Of a stretch of DNA of 46,240 bases, positions 25,438 to 33,946 are shown piece by piece. Position 1 is the stretch's first letter; each line of letters starts with the position of its first letter. The notes under the pieces are model-generated. The model made no database searches, was not told where the DNA came from, and worked only from the letters and a program-made list of their open reading frames with translations. Source of the DNA: Rhodothermia bacterium (lineage in GTDB: Bacteria; Bacteroidota; Rhodothermia; Rhodothermales; JAAAOL01). Location: contig JAUIDY010000042.1 in assembly GCA_030428385.1 (NCBI GenBank), positions 1 to 46,240 of the forward strand. The letters run 5' to 3'. A program made the position numbers and the translations under genes.

Positions 25438-26496
25438 TCAGATACCCAAGCTGTTGTGGAGCAAGTCTGTAACAAGCCCGTCGTTGTGTTTGGTGCCGGT
25501 AGTTGGGGAACTGCGCTGGCCATAAGCTTGGCCATGTGCGATCGTGAGGTTACTTTGTGGGCGCGCCGGGAAGAAGCAGCGGAACGTATGCGCTCAGAAC
25601 GGCACAACCCTACCTATCTGGCTGAGGCCATTATTCCGGCCTCGATTACCGTAACCGCCTCTCTGGAGGAGGCGGTGCAAGCGAAAGCCCTGTGGGTGAT
25701 TGCTACTCCCTCGCACGCGGTGCGGGACCTTGCGGTAAAACTAGCGCCCTATGCCCACGCAGGGTTAATCGTCGTCACCGTTGCAAAAGGGATTGAAAAT
25801 CAGTCCTTATTAACGATGACCCAAGTACTTGCGGAGGTTCTCGATACGGTTCCTGCCTCTCGCATTGCGGCGTTGTATGGCCCCAGCCACGCTGAAGAAT
25901 TGGCCGCAGGGAAACCGACCACGGCAGTAGCAGCAGCACCTTCCATGGAGGTGGCCAGGATTATCCAAGGCGTATTTATGGCCGAGCACCTACGCGTGTA
26001 TGTAAATGATGATGTGCTCGGCGTAGAAATAGCAGGGTCCGTTAAAAATGTAATGGCCATTGCCGCTGGGATGAGTGATGGCATTGGTTATGGCGATAAT
26101 GCCAAGGCCGCCATCATCACCCGGGGAATGGCAGAAATCAAACGTCTCGGTCTGGCAATGGGGGCAAAAGCATCCACCTTTGCTGGGCTTGCGGGAATTG
26201 GTGATCTCGTGGTGACCTGTACAAGCCGTTACAGTCGGAACCGTTATTTGGGTGAAGAGATTGGCAAAGGGCGTACTTTGAAGGAAGTGCAAGAGAGTAT
26301 GCAGATGGTTGCGGAAGGCGTTCGGACAACGGCTTCGGTTTATGCCCTTGCTCAACAATTTGGGGTTGAGATGCCCATCACCGAGGCCGTATATAAAATC
26401 CTGTTTGAGGGGAAGGCACCTGCTGTTGCCGTGCAGGAATTGATGACCCGTGCAGCAAAACATGAAGATTGGCTTCCCGAAGAACTGCAGGCCTAG
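25435..26496 (+). CDS. gpsA: NAD(P)-dependent glycerol-3-phosphate dehydrogenase
   Basis: 353 residues from TTG 25435, or 346 from GTG 25456. GpsA reduces dihydroxyacetone phosphate to glycerol 3-phosphate for lipid synthesis. Rossmann motif VVVFGAGSWGTALAISLA, substrate region YGPSHAEELAAGKPTT, catalytic lysine in GSVKNVMAIAAG (Lys204), and C-terminal signature GDNAKAAIITRGMAEI then FAGLAGIGDLVVTCTS with SRNRYLGEEIGKG. All are intact. It lies 51 bp after plsY and uses its product for the same pathway, so co-transcription is expected. Confidence 0.95.
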   Translation: MSDTQAVVEQVCNKPVVVFGAGSWGTALAISLAMCDREVTLWARREEAAERMRSERHNPTYLAEAIIPASITVTASLEEAVQAKALWVIATPSHAVRDLAVKLAPYAHAGLIVVTVAKGIENQSLLTMTQVLAEVLDTVPASRIAALYGPSHAEELAAGKPTTAVAAAPSMEVARIIQGVFMAEHLRVYVNDDVLGVEIAGSVKNVMAIAAGMSDGIGYGDNAKAAIITRGMAEIKRLGLAMGAKASTFAGLAGIGDLVVTCTSRYSRNRYLGEEIGKGRTLKEVQESMQMVAEGVRTTASVYALAQQFGVEMPITEAVYKILFEGKAPAVAVQELMTRAAKHEDWLPEELQA

Positions 26497-26538
26497 CACG
26501 TTTTGTTCGTCAGACGTGAGTAGAACATTTGATATTTC

Positions 26539-27180
26539 ATGAACCTGCGGGAATTAACGCAACTCGCCTCGCCCGGAGAAGGCCCTTATCTGGAATTTAA
26601 ACGTAAGGTCCCTGAGGAAGAACGAATCGCAAAGGAAGTGATCGCATTTGCGAATACACGTGGAGGACGCGTGCTCGTTGGCGTGGACGACGACGGCTCG
26701 TTGGTAGGCGTAAAAGATGCTGGGGAAGAAGAGTATGCACTCCTCAGTGCCCTCCGCAACCGCTGTCGCCCTGAAGTGGCGATCCGTACCGAGCGGGTGC
26801 CCCTGAGCAAAAAACGCGATGTCATTGTTGTTCATATTCCCGAAAGTCAGGAAAAGCCCCACTTCTTAACCACCCGCGATCAGGAGACCTCCACCGCGTA
26901 TGTGCGTGTGGAGGACAAAAGCGTGGAAGCCACCCGAGAGGACGTCCGGTTGATGCGGGCAGCGCAACAACCCGTGGATGTGCTTTTTGAGTTCGGAGAA
27001 AAAGAACAGATGCTGATGCGGTACCTCGATACCTACGGCCGCATCACGGTGAGCCAGTTTGCGTCCCTCGCCAATATCCCTTCCCGACAGGCATCACATA
27101 CCCTGGTGCTCCTCACGAAAGGAAACGTTTTACAACATCATCGCGATGAGCGGGAAAACTATTTTACCCTCGCCTATTAA
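26539..27180 (+). CDS. AlbA_2 (Schlafen-type) domain protein with C-terminal winged helix
   Basis: 213 residues. The N-terminal 120 residues match the AlbA_2 putative nucleic-acid-binding domain: PGEGPYLEFKRKVP, AKEVIAFANTRGGRVLVGVD, DDGSLVGVKD and VIVVHIPESQEKPHF, ending in the typical AYVRVEDKSVEATRED. The C-terminal about 60 residues look like a winged helix (LMRYLDTYGRITVSQFASLA, RQASHTLVLLTKGNVLQHH). No ATPase domain is fused. It is probably a cytosolic DNA- or RNA-binding regulator; such proteins are widespread in Bacteroidota and their targets are mostly unknown. It starts 42 bp after gpsA, so it may be the last gene of that unit. Confidence 0.85.
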   Translation: MNLRELTQLASPGEGPYLEFKRKVPEEERIAKEVIAFANTRGGRVLVGVDDDGSLVGVKDAGEEEYALLSALRNRCRPEVAIRTERVPLSKKRDVIVVHIPESQEKPHFLTTRDQETSTAYVRVEDKSVEATREDVRLMRAAQQPVDVLFEFGEKEQMLMRYLDTYGRITVSQFASLANIPSRQASHTLVLLTKGNVLQHHRDERENYFTLAY

Positions 27181-27183
27181 GCG

Positions 27184-27218
27184 AAAAAAAGGGGCGAAAG
27201 GCGGAGGGGAGGGCCCCT
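27184..27218 (-). terminator. Stem with T-run readable on the minus strand
   Basis: AGGGGC (27190-27195) pairs with GCCCCT (27213-27218); read on the minus strand the stem is followed by seven T residues (A-run 27184-27190). On the plus strand, where both flanking genes lie, the stem is followed by A residues instead. It could end antisense transcription; for the plus-strand gene ending at 27180 it would be only a stem-loop. Confidence 0.35.
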
Positions 27219-27261
27219 AAAAAAGCAGTCCTGCTGCCATACCGTTGTCACACACTTTTGC

Positions 27262-27268
27262 TATCTTG
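27262..27268 (+). promoter_or_regulatory. Possible -7/-10 element of the topoisomerase operon (TATCTTG)
   Basis: TATCTTG lies 49 nt before the parC-like start, with TTGTCA 12 bp upstream of it, which is shorter than the usual spacing. The core matches the elements at 390 and 17937. Confidence 0.3.
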
Positions 27269-27310
27269 CGGGTATCCTCATTGATTAATAACCGTTATTG
27301 AAAGGTTCGC

Positions 27311-29650
27311 ATGTCGCTCGTAGACATCATCCCATTGCATGAAACAACGCAAGAGCGGTATTTGAACTATGCGTTGTCCGTTATTACCAGTCGGGCCTTG
27401 CCTGATATTCGGGATGGGCTCAAACCTGTGCAGCGGCGTATTCTATACGCCATGTTTGCCAACCTTCGACTTTATCCTGAGGGGCGATTTCGGAAGAGTG
27501 CTACCGTGGTGGGCGAGGTCATGGGGAAGTACCATCCGCATGGCGATTCGGCGATATATGATGCCATGGTCCGCATGGCGCAGTCTTTTTCACTGCGGGC
27601 TCCTTTGGTCGATGGGCATGGCAACTTTGGGTCAATCGACGGCGACAACCCTGCCGCGATGCGCTACACGGAGGCGAAGTTACAGCCTCTGGCTATGGAG
27701 ATGCTGGAGGAAATACGACAACAAACGGTTCCATTCCGTCCCAACTTTGACGGGACGCTCTCTGAGCCCGTTGTGCTTCCTGCGCGGGTCCCCAATTTGT
27801 TGGTTAACGGTGCAAGTGGTATTGCCGTAGGAATGGCTACCAATATTCCTCCGCATAACCTGGGTGAGGTGATTGATGCCTGCGTTTACATGATCGATTC
27901 ACCCAATGCGCGGACTTCAACTTTAGTCAGCGAAAAGCTCATCCAGGGCCCCGATTTCCCCACCCGAGGGTGTATTCTCAACACACCGGAAGAATTACTT
28001 TCTATCTATGAGAACGGGGAGGGGACGATTCATTTGAGGGGAGAATACCGTCGGGAGAGCAAGACAAAAATTATCATCACTTCGGTCCCGTATGCGGTTA
28101 ACAAGGGTGATTTGATTGAAAAAATTGCAGAACACATTCTAAAAGAACACGTGCCTCAACTCTCAGATGTGCGCGATGAGTCGACGGATGATGTGCGCAT
28201 TGTTTTGGAATTAAAACGGGGAGCCAACGCAGAGGCGGCGATGGCCTATCTCTTTAAGCACACCCCGTTGCAAACACGCTTTCACGTCAACCTCACCTGC
28301 CTGGTCCCAACGGAGAATCCTCAAATCTGTGCTCCCCAGAAGGTAGATCTCCGCACCGTCCTACGCCACTTCCTGAACTTTAGACTGGAGGTGGTAACCA
28401 AGCGGCTGTTGCATGAATTGGAGTTACTGGAGAAGCGCATTCATATCCTCAAGGGGTTCATCAAGATTTTTGATGCCTTGGATGAAGCGATCAAAATAAT
28501 CCGCTCCTCCCAAAACAAGGCAGATGCGGCCCAGCGATTGATGCACCGGTTTCGGCTGGATGAATTGCAGTCCGATGCCATTCTGGAGATTAAACTCTAT
28601 AAGTTGGCGCAGCTTGAAATTGAAGCGATACGTGAGGAGCTAGAAGCTAAAGAGGCCAGGGCAGCGGAGATACGATTGTTGCTGAAAGACGAGGCGGGAC
28701 GATGGAAAATGGTGAAGGCGGAACTAAAAGCCCAAAAAAAAGCCTATGCCGATACACGTCGTTCTCGCATCACAGGGCCCGACAAAAGGCTGGAGTACAC
28801 CGAAGAGGATTATATCATCGCGGAGGATGTGTACGTCATCACGACCCGAGATGGCTGGGTCAAGCGCCAACGTTCCTACACGGAAATCGACAGTATACGG
28901 ATCCGAGATGGGGATGAAGTGGGCTGGATTCTGCCAGCGTCAACCCGCGCAACCGTCGCCTTTTTTACCAACTTTGGAAAAGCATACACAACTCGTGTAG
29001 ACGAAATATCGAGTACCACGGGCTATGGCAACCCTATCCAGAAGCAGTTTGATTTTTCTGATCGAGAACGGATTATCGGGGTGGTCTCCTTCGACCCCCG
29101 CGTGCTGCCCAAAGGGCAACCAGACCCCGAATCTGAGCCAGAGCTTTTTAAACGAAATGGGGAAGTAAAAGTCGGGGCATTGCCTTACATCGTTGCCCTT
29201 TCGAAAGGAGGGTTGAGTGTGCGATTCACCATCGACGGATTCACCGAACCTTCCAACAAAAAAGGGCGCACCTTTATGCGCGTCGGGAAAAGCGACGCCC
29301 TTGTGGTAGCGGAGTTGGCAGCGGGAGATGAGAATGTTTGCTTGGCCACCAAAGGAGGCAATGTCCTCATCTTTCCGGTTCGGCAAATCCCTGTGTTCAA
29401 AGGTGCCGCCAAAGGTGTTATTGCAATGCGTGTTGGAAAAGGAGATTTGGTGCTCGGTGCCACCCTCTCCGGAAGCGCGCGTGATGGGCTGGAGGTCGAA
29501 ACAAGTCGTGGACGCCGTGAAATTGTGCGAACGACCAAGTTTGAAGTAACCAATCGGGGAAATAAAGGACGTCAGATTATCAAGCGTGGAACGCTGGCGA
29601 AAGTCATCGTCCAGCCTTTGGAAATAAAACTAAATGGGAAAGGGACGTAG
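27311..29650 (+). CDS. parC: DNA topoisomerase IV subunit A (ParC-like)
   Basis: 779 residues. The type IIA breakage-reunion subunit: [78 protein letters not shown] and catalytic Tyr119 in RYTEAK, then [21 protein letters not shown] coiled-coil arm (about 340-490) leads to a C-terminal beta-pinwheel with repeats such as [25 protein letters not shown] and [12 protein letters not shown]. No GyrA-box (QRRGGRG) is seen, so it is ParC-like (decatenation) rather than gyrase, although gyrase A cannot be fully excluded. The quinolone-contact Ser and Asp of GDSAIYD are the wild-type residues. The B subunit follows after 67 bp. Confidence 0.92.
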   Translation: MSLVDIIPLHETTQERYLNYALSVITSRALPDIRDGLKPVQRRILYAMFANLRLYPEGRFRKSATVVGEVMGKYHPHGDSAIYDAMVRMAQSFSLRAPLVDGHGNFGSIDGDNPAAMRYTEAKLQPLAMEMLEEIRQQTVPFRPNFDGTLSEPVVLPARVPNLLVNGASGIAVGMATNIPPHNLGEVIDACVYMIDSPNARTSTLVSEKLIQGPDFPTRGCILNTPEELLSIYENGEGTIHLRGEYRRESKTKIIITSVPYAVNKGDLIEKIAEHILKEHVPQLSDVRDESTDDVRIVLELKRGANAEAAMAYLFKHTPLQTRFHVNLTCLVPTENPQICAPQKVDLRTVLRHFLNFRLEVVTKRLLHELELLEKRIHILKGFIKIFDALDEAIKIIRSSQNKADAAQRLMHRFRLDELQSDAILEIKLYKLAQLEIEAIREELEAKEARAAEIRLLLKDEAGRWKMVKAELKAQKKAYADTRRSRITGPDKRLEYTEEDYIIAEDVYVITTRDGWVKRQRSYTEIDSIRIRDGDEVGWILPASTRATVAFFTNFGKAYTTRVDEISSTTGYGNPIQKQFDFSDRERIIGVVSFDPRVLPKGQPDPESEPELFKRNGEVKVGALPYIVALSKGGLSVRFTIDGFTEPSNKKGRTFMRVGKSDALVVAELAAGDENVCLATKGGNVLIFPVRQIPVFKGAAKGVIAMRVGKGDLVLGATLSGSARDGLEVETSRGRREIVRTTKFEVTNRGNKGRQIIKRGTLAKVIVQPLEIKLNGKGT

Positions 29651-29717
29651 TTTTTTCGATTGCTCCGTCTTTCAACCATTCTCAGCTCCACACTACGGAT
29701 TGAATACCTGAACTATC

Positions 29718-31655
29718 ATGGCGGAAGTGGCAAGCTATACTGGAAAAGACATTCAGGTCCTGGAAGGGCTGGAGCCTGTTCGGCGCCGTCCAGGCATGTA
29801 TATCGGTGGTACCGGAAAACCAGGTTTGCATCACCTCCTCTGGGAGGTGGTAGACAATGCCGTCGATGAAGCCACCAATGGATTCGCTACCGGCATCGAG
29901 GTGGTTCTCCATAAAGACGGGTCCAGCATCACGGTGAGCGATAACGGGCGGGGCATTCCGGTGGACAAACACCCCGTAAAAAAAATCTCCACCTTGGAAG
30001 TTATACTCACCACCCTCCATGCTGGCGGCAAGTTCGACAGTTCAAATTACATCACGTCGGGGGGGCTTCATGGAGTGGGGTCCTCGGTGGTTAATGCCTT
30101 GTCGGAGGAATTGGTCGCAACGGTCAAACGTGATGGGAAAGAGTACCAACAGCGGTATGCTTGTGGAATTCCTAAATCCCGACTGAAAGTAACCAGCCGC
30201 AACGCCCGGGGAACGGGGACGACCATTTTTTTCAGGCCGGATGCTGATATCTTTGAAACCGTTAAGTTTGATGCCGACCTCATTCGCGAGCAACTGGAGG
30301 TGAAGACCTACCTGAATCGAAACCTGAAGATTGTTTTTAAGGACGAAGTTTCAGGCAAACGGGATGAGTTTCAGCATGCGGGAGGGATTTCCGAATTTCT
30401 GGACGAAACGGTGAAGCAGGCCGAGACCCGTCGAGTGCACGAAGACGGGTTTATGCTCGCACAGGAAAAGTTAGAGGATGGCGTTCGGATTGAGGTCGCT
30501 CTTTTGTGGACCGAAGCCCCCCGTGAGACCGTCCGAAGTTACGTAAATGGCATCCCAACTCGGGATGGCGGTACGCATGAGCAAGGGTTTAAAGATGCGG
30601 TGCGGAGTGCGGTGCGATCTTATATGGACACCCACGAGTTACTCCCAAAGAAGCTCGACATCAGCGCGGACGATATTCGTGAAGGAATTTTTGCCATCAT
30701 CAACCTGTTTATGGTCGACCCTCAATTTCAGGGGCAAACCAAGGAAAAGCTAAACAATCCCCAGGCACGTTCCCACATTGCCGGAGCGTTGCGGCTGGAA
30801 CTAGAGCAATGGCTCATTAATCACCCAACAACCGGCGACGCCATTGCGGCACGGGTCATTCAGGCAGCACGGGCGCGGCAAGCGAGCCGGGCAGCCATCC
30901 GTGCCGTACGACGTAAAGCGAGCATTAGCCATCGTCTCAACCTCCCCGGAAAATTAGCCGATTGCTCGTCGACCGACCCGTCTGAATGCGAGCTTTTTAT
31001 AGTTGAAGGCGACTCGGCAGGTGGGTCAGCAAAGCAAGGGCGGGATCGCAAATATCAGGCGGTGTTGCCCTTGCGCGGAAAAGTGTTGAATGCAGAGCAG
31101 GCGTCGCTCAAAAAGGTTGCTGACAATAAAGAGCTCTCCAACGTCGTCCAGGCATTGGGTTGTGGGCTCGGCGACCATATTGATCTCAACCGGCTTCGCT
31201 ATCACAAAATTATTTTGCTGATGGATGCTGATTCCGATGGGCATCACATTGCAACGCTGTTGCTTACGTTTCTTTATCGATACATGAAGCCACTCATCAA
31301 TGAGGGATTTGTGTATATCGCACAGCCCCCCCTGTATCGACTCGACGCAGGGAAAGAGACGTACTGGGCGCTTGATGAAGGGGACAAAGACCGGATCGTC
31401 AAATCAATAAAGCGCAAACGCAGCAATGCACGAATTGAATTACAGCGCTTCAAAGGGCTAGGGGAGATGATGCCAAAAACATTAAAAGCAACCACCCTGG
31501 ATCCACGGCATCGCCGGCTTTTGCAGGTTACCATTCCTAAAGGGGAGCAGGCTAAAACTGAAAATGTGATTCGGGAATTGATGGGCCGGGATGCGTCAGC
31601 ACGATATACGTTTATTATGCAACATGCGGCTGAAGTAGAGATGCTGGATGTCTAA
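29718..31655 (+). CDS. parE: DNA topoisomerase IV subunit B (ParE-like)
   Basis: 645 residues, the length of ParE and the shorter GyrB type. ATPase (GHKL) motifs: EGLEPVRRRPGMYIGG, EVVDNAVDEA, TVSDNGRGIPVDKHP and TSGGLHGVGSSVVNALSE. Transducer: YVNGIPTRDGGTHEQGF. TOPRIM: ELFIVEGDSAGGSAKQGRDR, LPLRGKVLNAEQ and LLMDADSDGHHIATLLLTF, followed by RFKGLGEMMPKTL. It works with the parC-like product in an A2B2 complex. Gene order is A then B, in one likely operon. The C-terminal YTFIMQHAAEVEMLDV is the family's normal end. Confidence 0.95.
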   Translation: MAEVASYTGKDIQVLEGLEPVRRRPGMYIGGTGKPGLHHLLWEVVDNAVDEATNGFATGIEVVLHKDGSSITVSDNGRGIPVDKHPVKKISTLEVILTTLHAGGKFDSSNYITSGGLHGVGSSVVNALSEELVATVKRDGKEYQQRYACGIPKSRLKVTSRNARGTGTTIFFRPDADIFETVKFDADLIREQLEVKTYLNRNLKIVFKDEVSGKRDEFQHAGGISEFLDETVKQAETRRVHEDGFMLAQEKLEDGVRIEVALLWTEAPRETVRSYVNGIPTRDGGTHEQGFKDAVRSAVRSYMDTHELLPKKLDISADDIREGIFAIINLFMVDPQFQGQTKEKLNNPQARSHIAGALRLELEQWLINHPTTGDAIAARVIQAARARQASRAAIRAVRRKASISHRLNLPGKLADCSSTDPSECELFIVEGDSAGGSAKQGRDRKYQAVLPLRGKVLNAEQASLKKVADNKELSNVVQALGCGLGDHIDLNRLRYHKIILLMDADSDGHHIATLLLTFLYRYMKPLINEGFVYIAQPPLYRLDAGKETYWALDEGDKDRIVKSIKRKRSNARIELQRFKGLGEMMPKTLKATTLDPRHRRLLQVTIPKGEQAKTENVIRELMGRDASARYTFIMQHAAEVEMLDV

Positions 31656-31877
31656 CACTCGCGTCACGAAGCTGTTAACTCTGTCACTTTGAGAGAAAAT
31701 GGGTACAAGTTGTTATATCTGGAGACAAAATGTAATACTGAATTAACGTTCATTCTTAAGTTGAAATACAAAATGAAATGGGATGCTTCTTTTTTTCCAA
31801 CCCCTTGATTTCTATCGATATTTTGCCGAAACATTACGTACTTTAGAATAGAATATTTTTGGCTCAAAACCACACAG

Positions 31878-32111
31878 ATGTTGGAAGCCTACATTAATGC
31901 CTCAATGCAGTTGGCTCGCTTCGAAGCGTTGCTTGATGGCGCGAGCTACTACGGGAGTATCCCTGGGCTTCGTGGAGTCTGGGCTAACGCAGAAACGTTA
32001 GAGGCTTGCAATAGGGAGTTGCAAAAGGTGTTGGAGGCGTGGGTATTAATTGGCTTGGAACAAGGACGGAGCATTCCCCCGGTAGGTGGTATCGTTCTTC
32101 ATCACGTGTAA
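31878..32111 (+). CDS. HicB-like antitoxin family protein, without visible HicA
   Basis: 77 residues: SMQLARFEALLDGASYYGSI, then PGLRGVWANAETLEACNREL and QKVLEAWVLIGLEQGRSIPP. This matches the small HicB-type (partial RNase H fold) proteins common in cyanobacteria and Bacteroidota, with the IPGxxGVWA...TLExCxxxLxxxLExW pattern. HicB normally pairs with a 60-80-residue HicA mRNA interferase. No HicA frame is present in the 222-bp AT-rich gap before it or the 80 bp after it, on either strand. No DNA-binding tail is present. It may be an orphan antitoxin or a solitary regulator. The AT-rich flanks differ from neighbouring DNA, which hints at acquisition. Confidence 0.7.
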   Translation: MLEAYINASMQLARFEALLDGASYYGSIPGLRGVWANAETLEACNRELQKVLEAWVLIGLEQGRSIPPVGGIVLHHV

Positions 32112-32191
32112 TTAATTCTCGTAGCCTCTCCCTAGCTTTCCTGATTTCTGCCCTTTTGCTTCTCATGGGCAAATAATTACCACCTCAATGC

Positions 32192-33079
32192 TTATCTCAC
32201 GGAAGAGGGCCTAATGTTTTTCAAGGAAAGCACAGCCGTTCCTCCAAGTATTAAAAGGGTGCCGACCACACCTAAGAGGTCAGGGGTTTCAGCAAAAAAC
32301 ACGACGCCCCAGAATGCCGCGAAGACAATTTGCAGATAGCTGATGGACATTGCCCGCCCCGCGCGTTCACGATGAAGTCCCTTCGTTAAATAGACTTGCC
32401 CAAATTGCGTCGTAATGCCGATTGCTAAAAGCAATAGCCACTCCGTTGGAGTCGGCCACATCCCTTCAGCAATAACCAGTGGGAGGGATGCAGGGGTTGC
32501 AACCAAAGGAAAGTAGAGTACTACCACCAGATGGTGCTCCGTCTCCCTAAGTTTTCTGACGAGGGTATAGGCTACAGCAGCAAACAGGGCACCTAGGAGT
32601 GCCATGAGGACAGCGAACGGATCGAGCGAGGCGACGGGAGCGAAAAGGAAAAAGGATGGCTTCGCAACAAATAGAATTCCCAGCACACTGAGGACCAGTC
32701 CAAGCCATTCCTTTCTCCGCATGGCTTCATTCAAAAAAATTCCGGCCAACAAAGCTGTGAAGAGTGGATTTGTGTACTGTAAAACGGTGGCATCTGCGAG
32801 GGGGAGGTGGGTAAACGCATAAAACAAACAGAGAAGCCCCAGAAACCCGAAAAAACCGCGCGCTAGCAGCAGCCTTCGTTGATGGCCCCACGGGGAGATC
32901 TTATGTCGGCGGAGTAAAACAAAAGTGAGGATTAAACCGATTACACTACGTGCGAGAACCAATTCTGATGTCGGAAGGCGTTGCCCTGCAATCTTGACCA
33001 GCAAACTCATAATGCTAAAAAAGAAGGCCGCATAGACCATATATCGAACACCAGAGCCCTTTTGTTCATGCATACTCAT
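32192..33079 (-). CDS. EamA-family (DMT superfamily) transporter
   Basis: 295 residues with ten hydrophobic spans arranged as two EamA repeats, the usual size for drug/metabolite transporters. Visible features are YMVYAAFFFSIMSLLVKIAG in span 1, PTSELVLARSVIGLILTFVL, ALFYAF-type segment LLCLFYAFTHLPLADATVLQ, FLNEAMRRKEWLGLVLSVLG, and in the second half YTLVRKLRETEHHLVVVLYF and SYLQIVFAAFWGVVFFAETP. The RhaT/YdcZ-like signature of a Pro/Glu-rich loop FFAETPDLLGVVG is normal. The substrate is unknown; metabolites or drugs are typical. A terminator-like hairpin lies just before the start codon. Confidence 0.9.
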   Translation of the reverse strand: MSMHEQKGSGVRYMVYAAFFFSIMSLLVKIAGQRLPTSELVLARSVIGLILTFVLLRRHKISPWGHQRRLLLARGFFGFLGLLCLFYAFTHLPLADATVLQYTNPLFTALLAGIFLNEAMRRKEWLGLVLSVLGILFVAKPSFFLFAPVASLDPFAVLMALLGALFAAVAYTLVRKLRETEHHLVVVLYFPLVATPASLPLVIAEGMWPTPTEWLLLLAIGITTQFGQVYLTKGLHRERAGRAMSISYLQIVFAAFWGVVFFAETPDLLGVVGTLLILGGTAVLSLKNIRPSSVR

Positions 33080-33086
33080 TTAAATG

Positions 33087-33117
33087 AAAAAAACCGCGAC
33101 CCTTCTGGATACGCGGT
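33087..33117 (-). terminator. Intrinsic terminator or attenuator before the EamA gene
   Basis: On the minus strand ACCGCG (33117-33112) pairs with CGCGGT (33098-33093) across a 13-nt loop, followed by seven T residues (A-run 33087-33093). It ends 7-8 nt before the EamA start at 33079. It either ends the tRNA-Lys transcript or acts as an attenuator in an EamA leader. Confidence 0.7.
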
Positions 33118-33246
33118 GCAGGTTGGTAAGGCAAAAACCAGTCTCGCCCGTCGGTGCGAAACCGTTTAAAAGGGAGGAAGCCAATTTGAATGGGGCTGCT
33201 CCTGAACCGGGATTATAAAATAGTGATGGTATTAAAAAAATAGCGG
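33118..33246 (-). other. Leader/intergenic region between tRNA-Lys and EamA
   Basis: A 129-bp region with no gene. On the minus strand it holds TATAAT (33217-33212) as a possible -10 box without a good -35, then small stems such as CGGT/ACCG and TGGT/TACCA that could fold before the terminator at 33087. I recognise no named riboswitch in it. Confidence 0.35.
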
Positions 33247-33319
<73 letters not shown>

Positions 33320-33416
33320 GTATCATCGTCTGTCTATGCCTTGTTGACACGGAGGTTTCTTGGAGATTAAGCGCAGCAGAACGGCACCAGGAAATAGCCA
33401 ACTGTATAATTTTGGT

Positions 33417-33432
33417 TGCTAAATAATTAGCA
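33417..33432. repeat. Inverted repeat TGCTAA/TTAGCA upstream of the blaI promoter
   Basis: TGCTAA and TTAGCA flank ATAA, a perfect 6-bp dyad seven bases upstream of the -35 box at 33440. It is a possible second regulator site in the divergent tRNA-Lys/blaI region. Confidence 0.35.
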
Positions 33433-33439
33433 TTTTGAC

Positions 33440-33468
33440 TTGACAGCATCGTTGCATCAAGATATTTT
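33440..33468 (+). promoter_or_regulatory. Promoter of the BlaI-BlaR1-type operon
   Basis: TTGACA (33440-33445) and TATTTT (33463-33468) are 17 bp apart, a strong sigma-70-like layout. Transcription would start near 33475, exactly at the first half-site of the dyad at 33474, giving about an 80-nt leader before the repressor ATG at 33555. Confidence 0.6.
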
Positions 33469-33473
33469 CAATC

Positions 33474-33502
33474 AGTGTTAAAGAATTAACACTTTAGTGT
33501 AA
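33474..33502. promoter_or_regulatory. Three-half-site operator, probably for the BlaI-type repressor
   Basis: Half-sites AGTGTTAA (33474-33481), TTAACACT (33486-33493) and AGTGTAA (33496-33502) alternate in orientation, giving the perfect dyad GTGTTAA-AGAA-TTAACAC and an overlapping ACACT-TT-AGTGT. The array covers the predicted start of transcription, where a bound repressor dimer would block the operon. BlaI/MecI repressors autoregulate this way. Confidence 0.6.
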
Positions 33503-33554
33503 CCCTGCACGTTTTGTGTGCGTACGGCCCTGCATTCACCCGCCAAGAAATTGT

Positions 33555-33944
33555 ATGTCGAAGCTATCCCATCAACAGTTAAGCCGCCGGGAGCGGCAAA
33601 TAATGGACATCCTTTTCCGTGAAGGCGAAGCCACGGCAGCGGATGTGATGGACAATCTCCCGGAGGCCCCCAGTTATTCTGCTGTTCGAGCCCTGCTGCG
33701 CATCCTCGAAGAAAAAGGGCACGTTTCGCATCGGAAAGATGGCCCTCGGTACGTATATATGCCTACTATTTCCGTGGCGAAAGCCAGGAATAGTGCGTTG
33801 AGCCACATGTTATCAACGTTTTTTGAGGGGTCGGTGACCCAGGCCGTGGCTGCCCTTCTTGATATGCCTGAGCAAGACCTTTCCGATCCTGAGCTTCGTC
33901 GTCTTGCCCGTCTCATTGATCAGGCTCGCGACGAGGGGCGGTAA
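33555..33944 (+). CDS. BlaI/MecI/CopY-family transcriptional repressor
   Basis: 129 residues from ATG 33555 (MSKLSHQQLSRRERQIMDIL); the longer frame from 33516 adds 13 residues with no family match. The winged helix is clear: LSRRERQIMDILFREGEATA, ADVMDNLPEAPSYSAVRALL, then ILEEKGHVSHRKDGPRYVY. The C-terminal dimerisation helices follow (STFFEGSVTQAVAALLDMPE, ELRRLARLIDQARDEG). BlaI-type dimers bind dyads and are cleaved, or otherwise released, through the partner M56 protease. The stop is 2 bp from the protease start, and a promoter plus dyad array lies upstream, so the gene almost surely represses its own operon. Confidence 0.92.
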   Translation: MSKLSHQQLSRRERQIMDILFREGEATAADVMDNLPEAPSYSAVRALLRILEEKGHVSHRKDGPRYVYMPTISVAKARNSALSHMLSTFFEGSVTQAVAALLDMPEQDLSDPELRRLARLIDQARDEGR

Positions 33945-33946
33945 TC

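Noticed and set aside
27311-31655. Gyrase (gyrA/gyrB) rather than topoisomerase IV
   Set aside because: No GyrA-box QRRGGRG in the A subunit, and the A-B operon order and lengths suit ParC/ParE better; not fully excluded.
31984-32172. Minus-strand frame over the hicB-like gene as a HicA toxin
   Set aside because: Its sequence has no HicA double-stranded-RNA-binding-like pattern or catalytic His region; it is a shadow frame.
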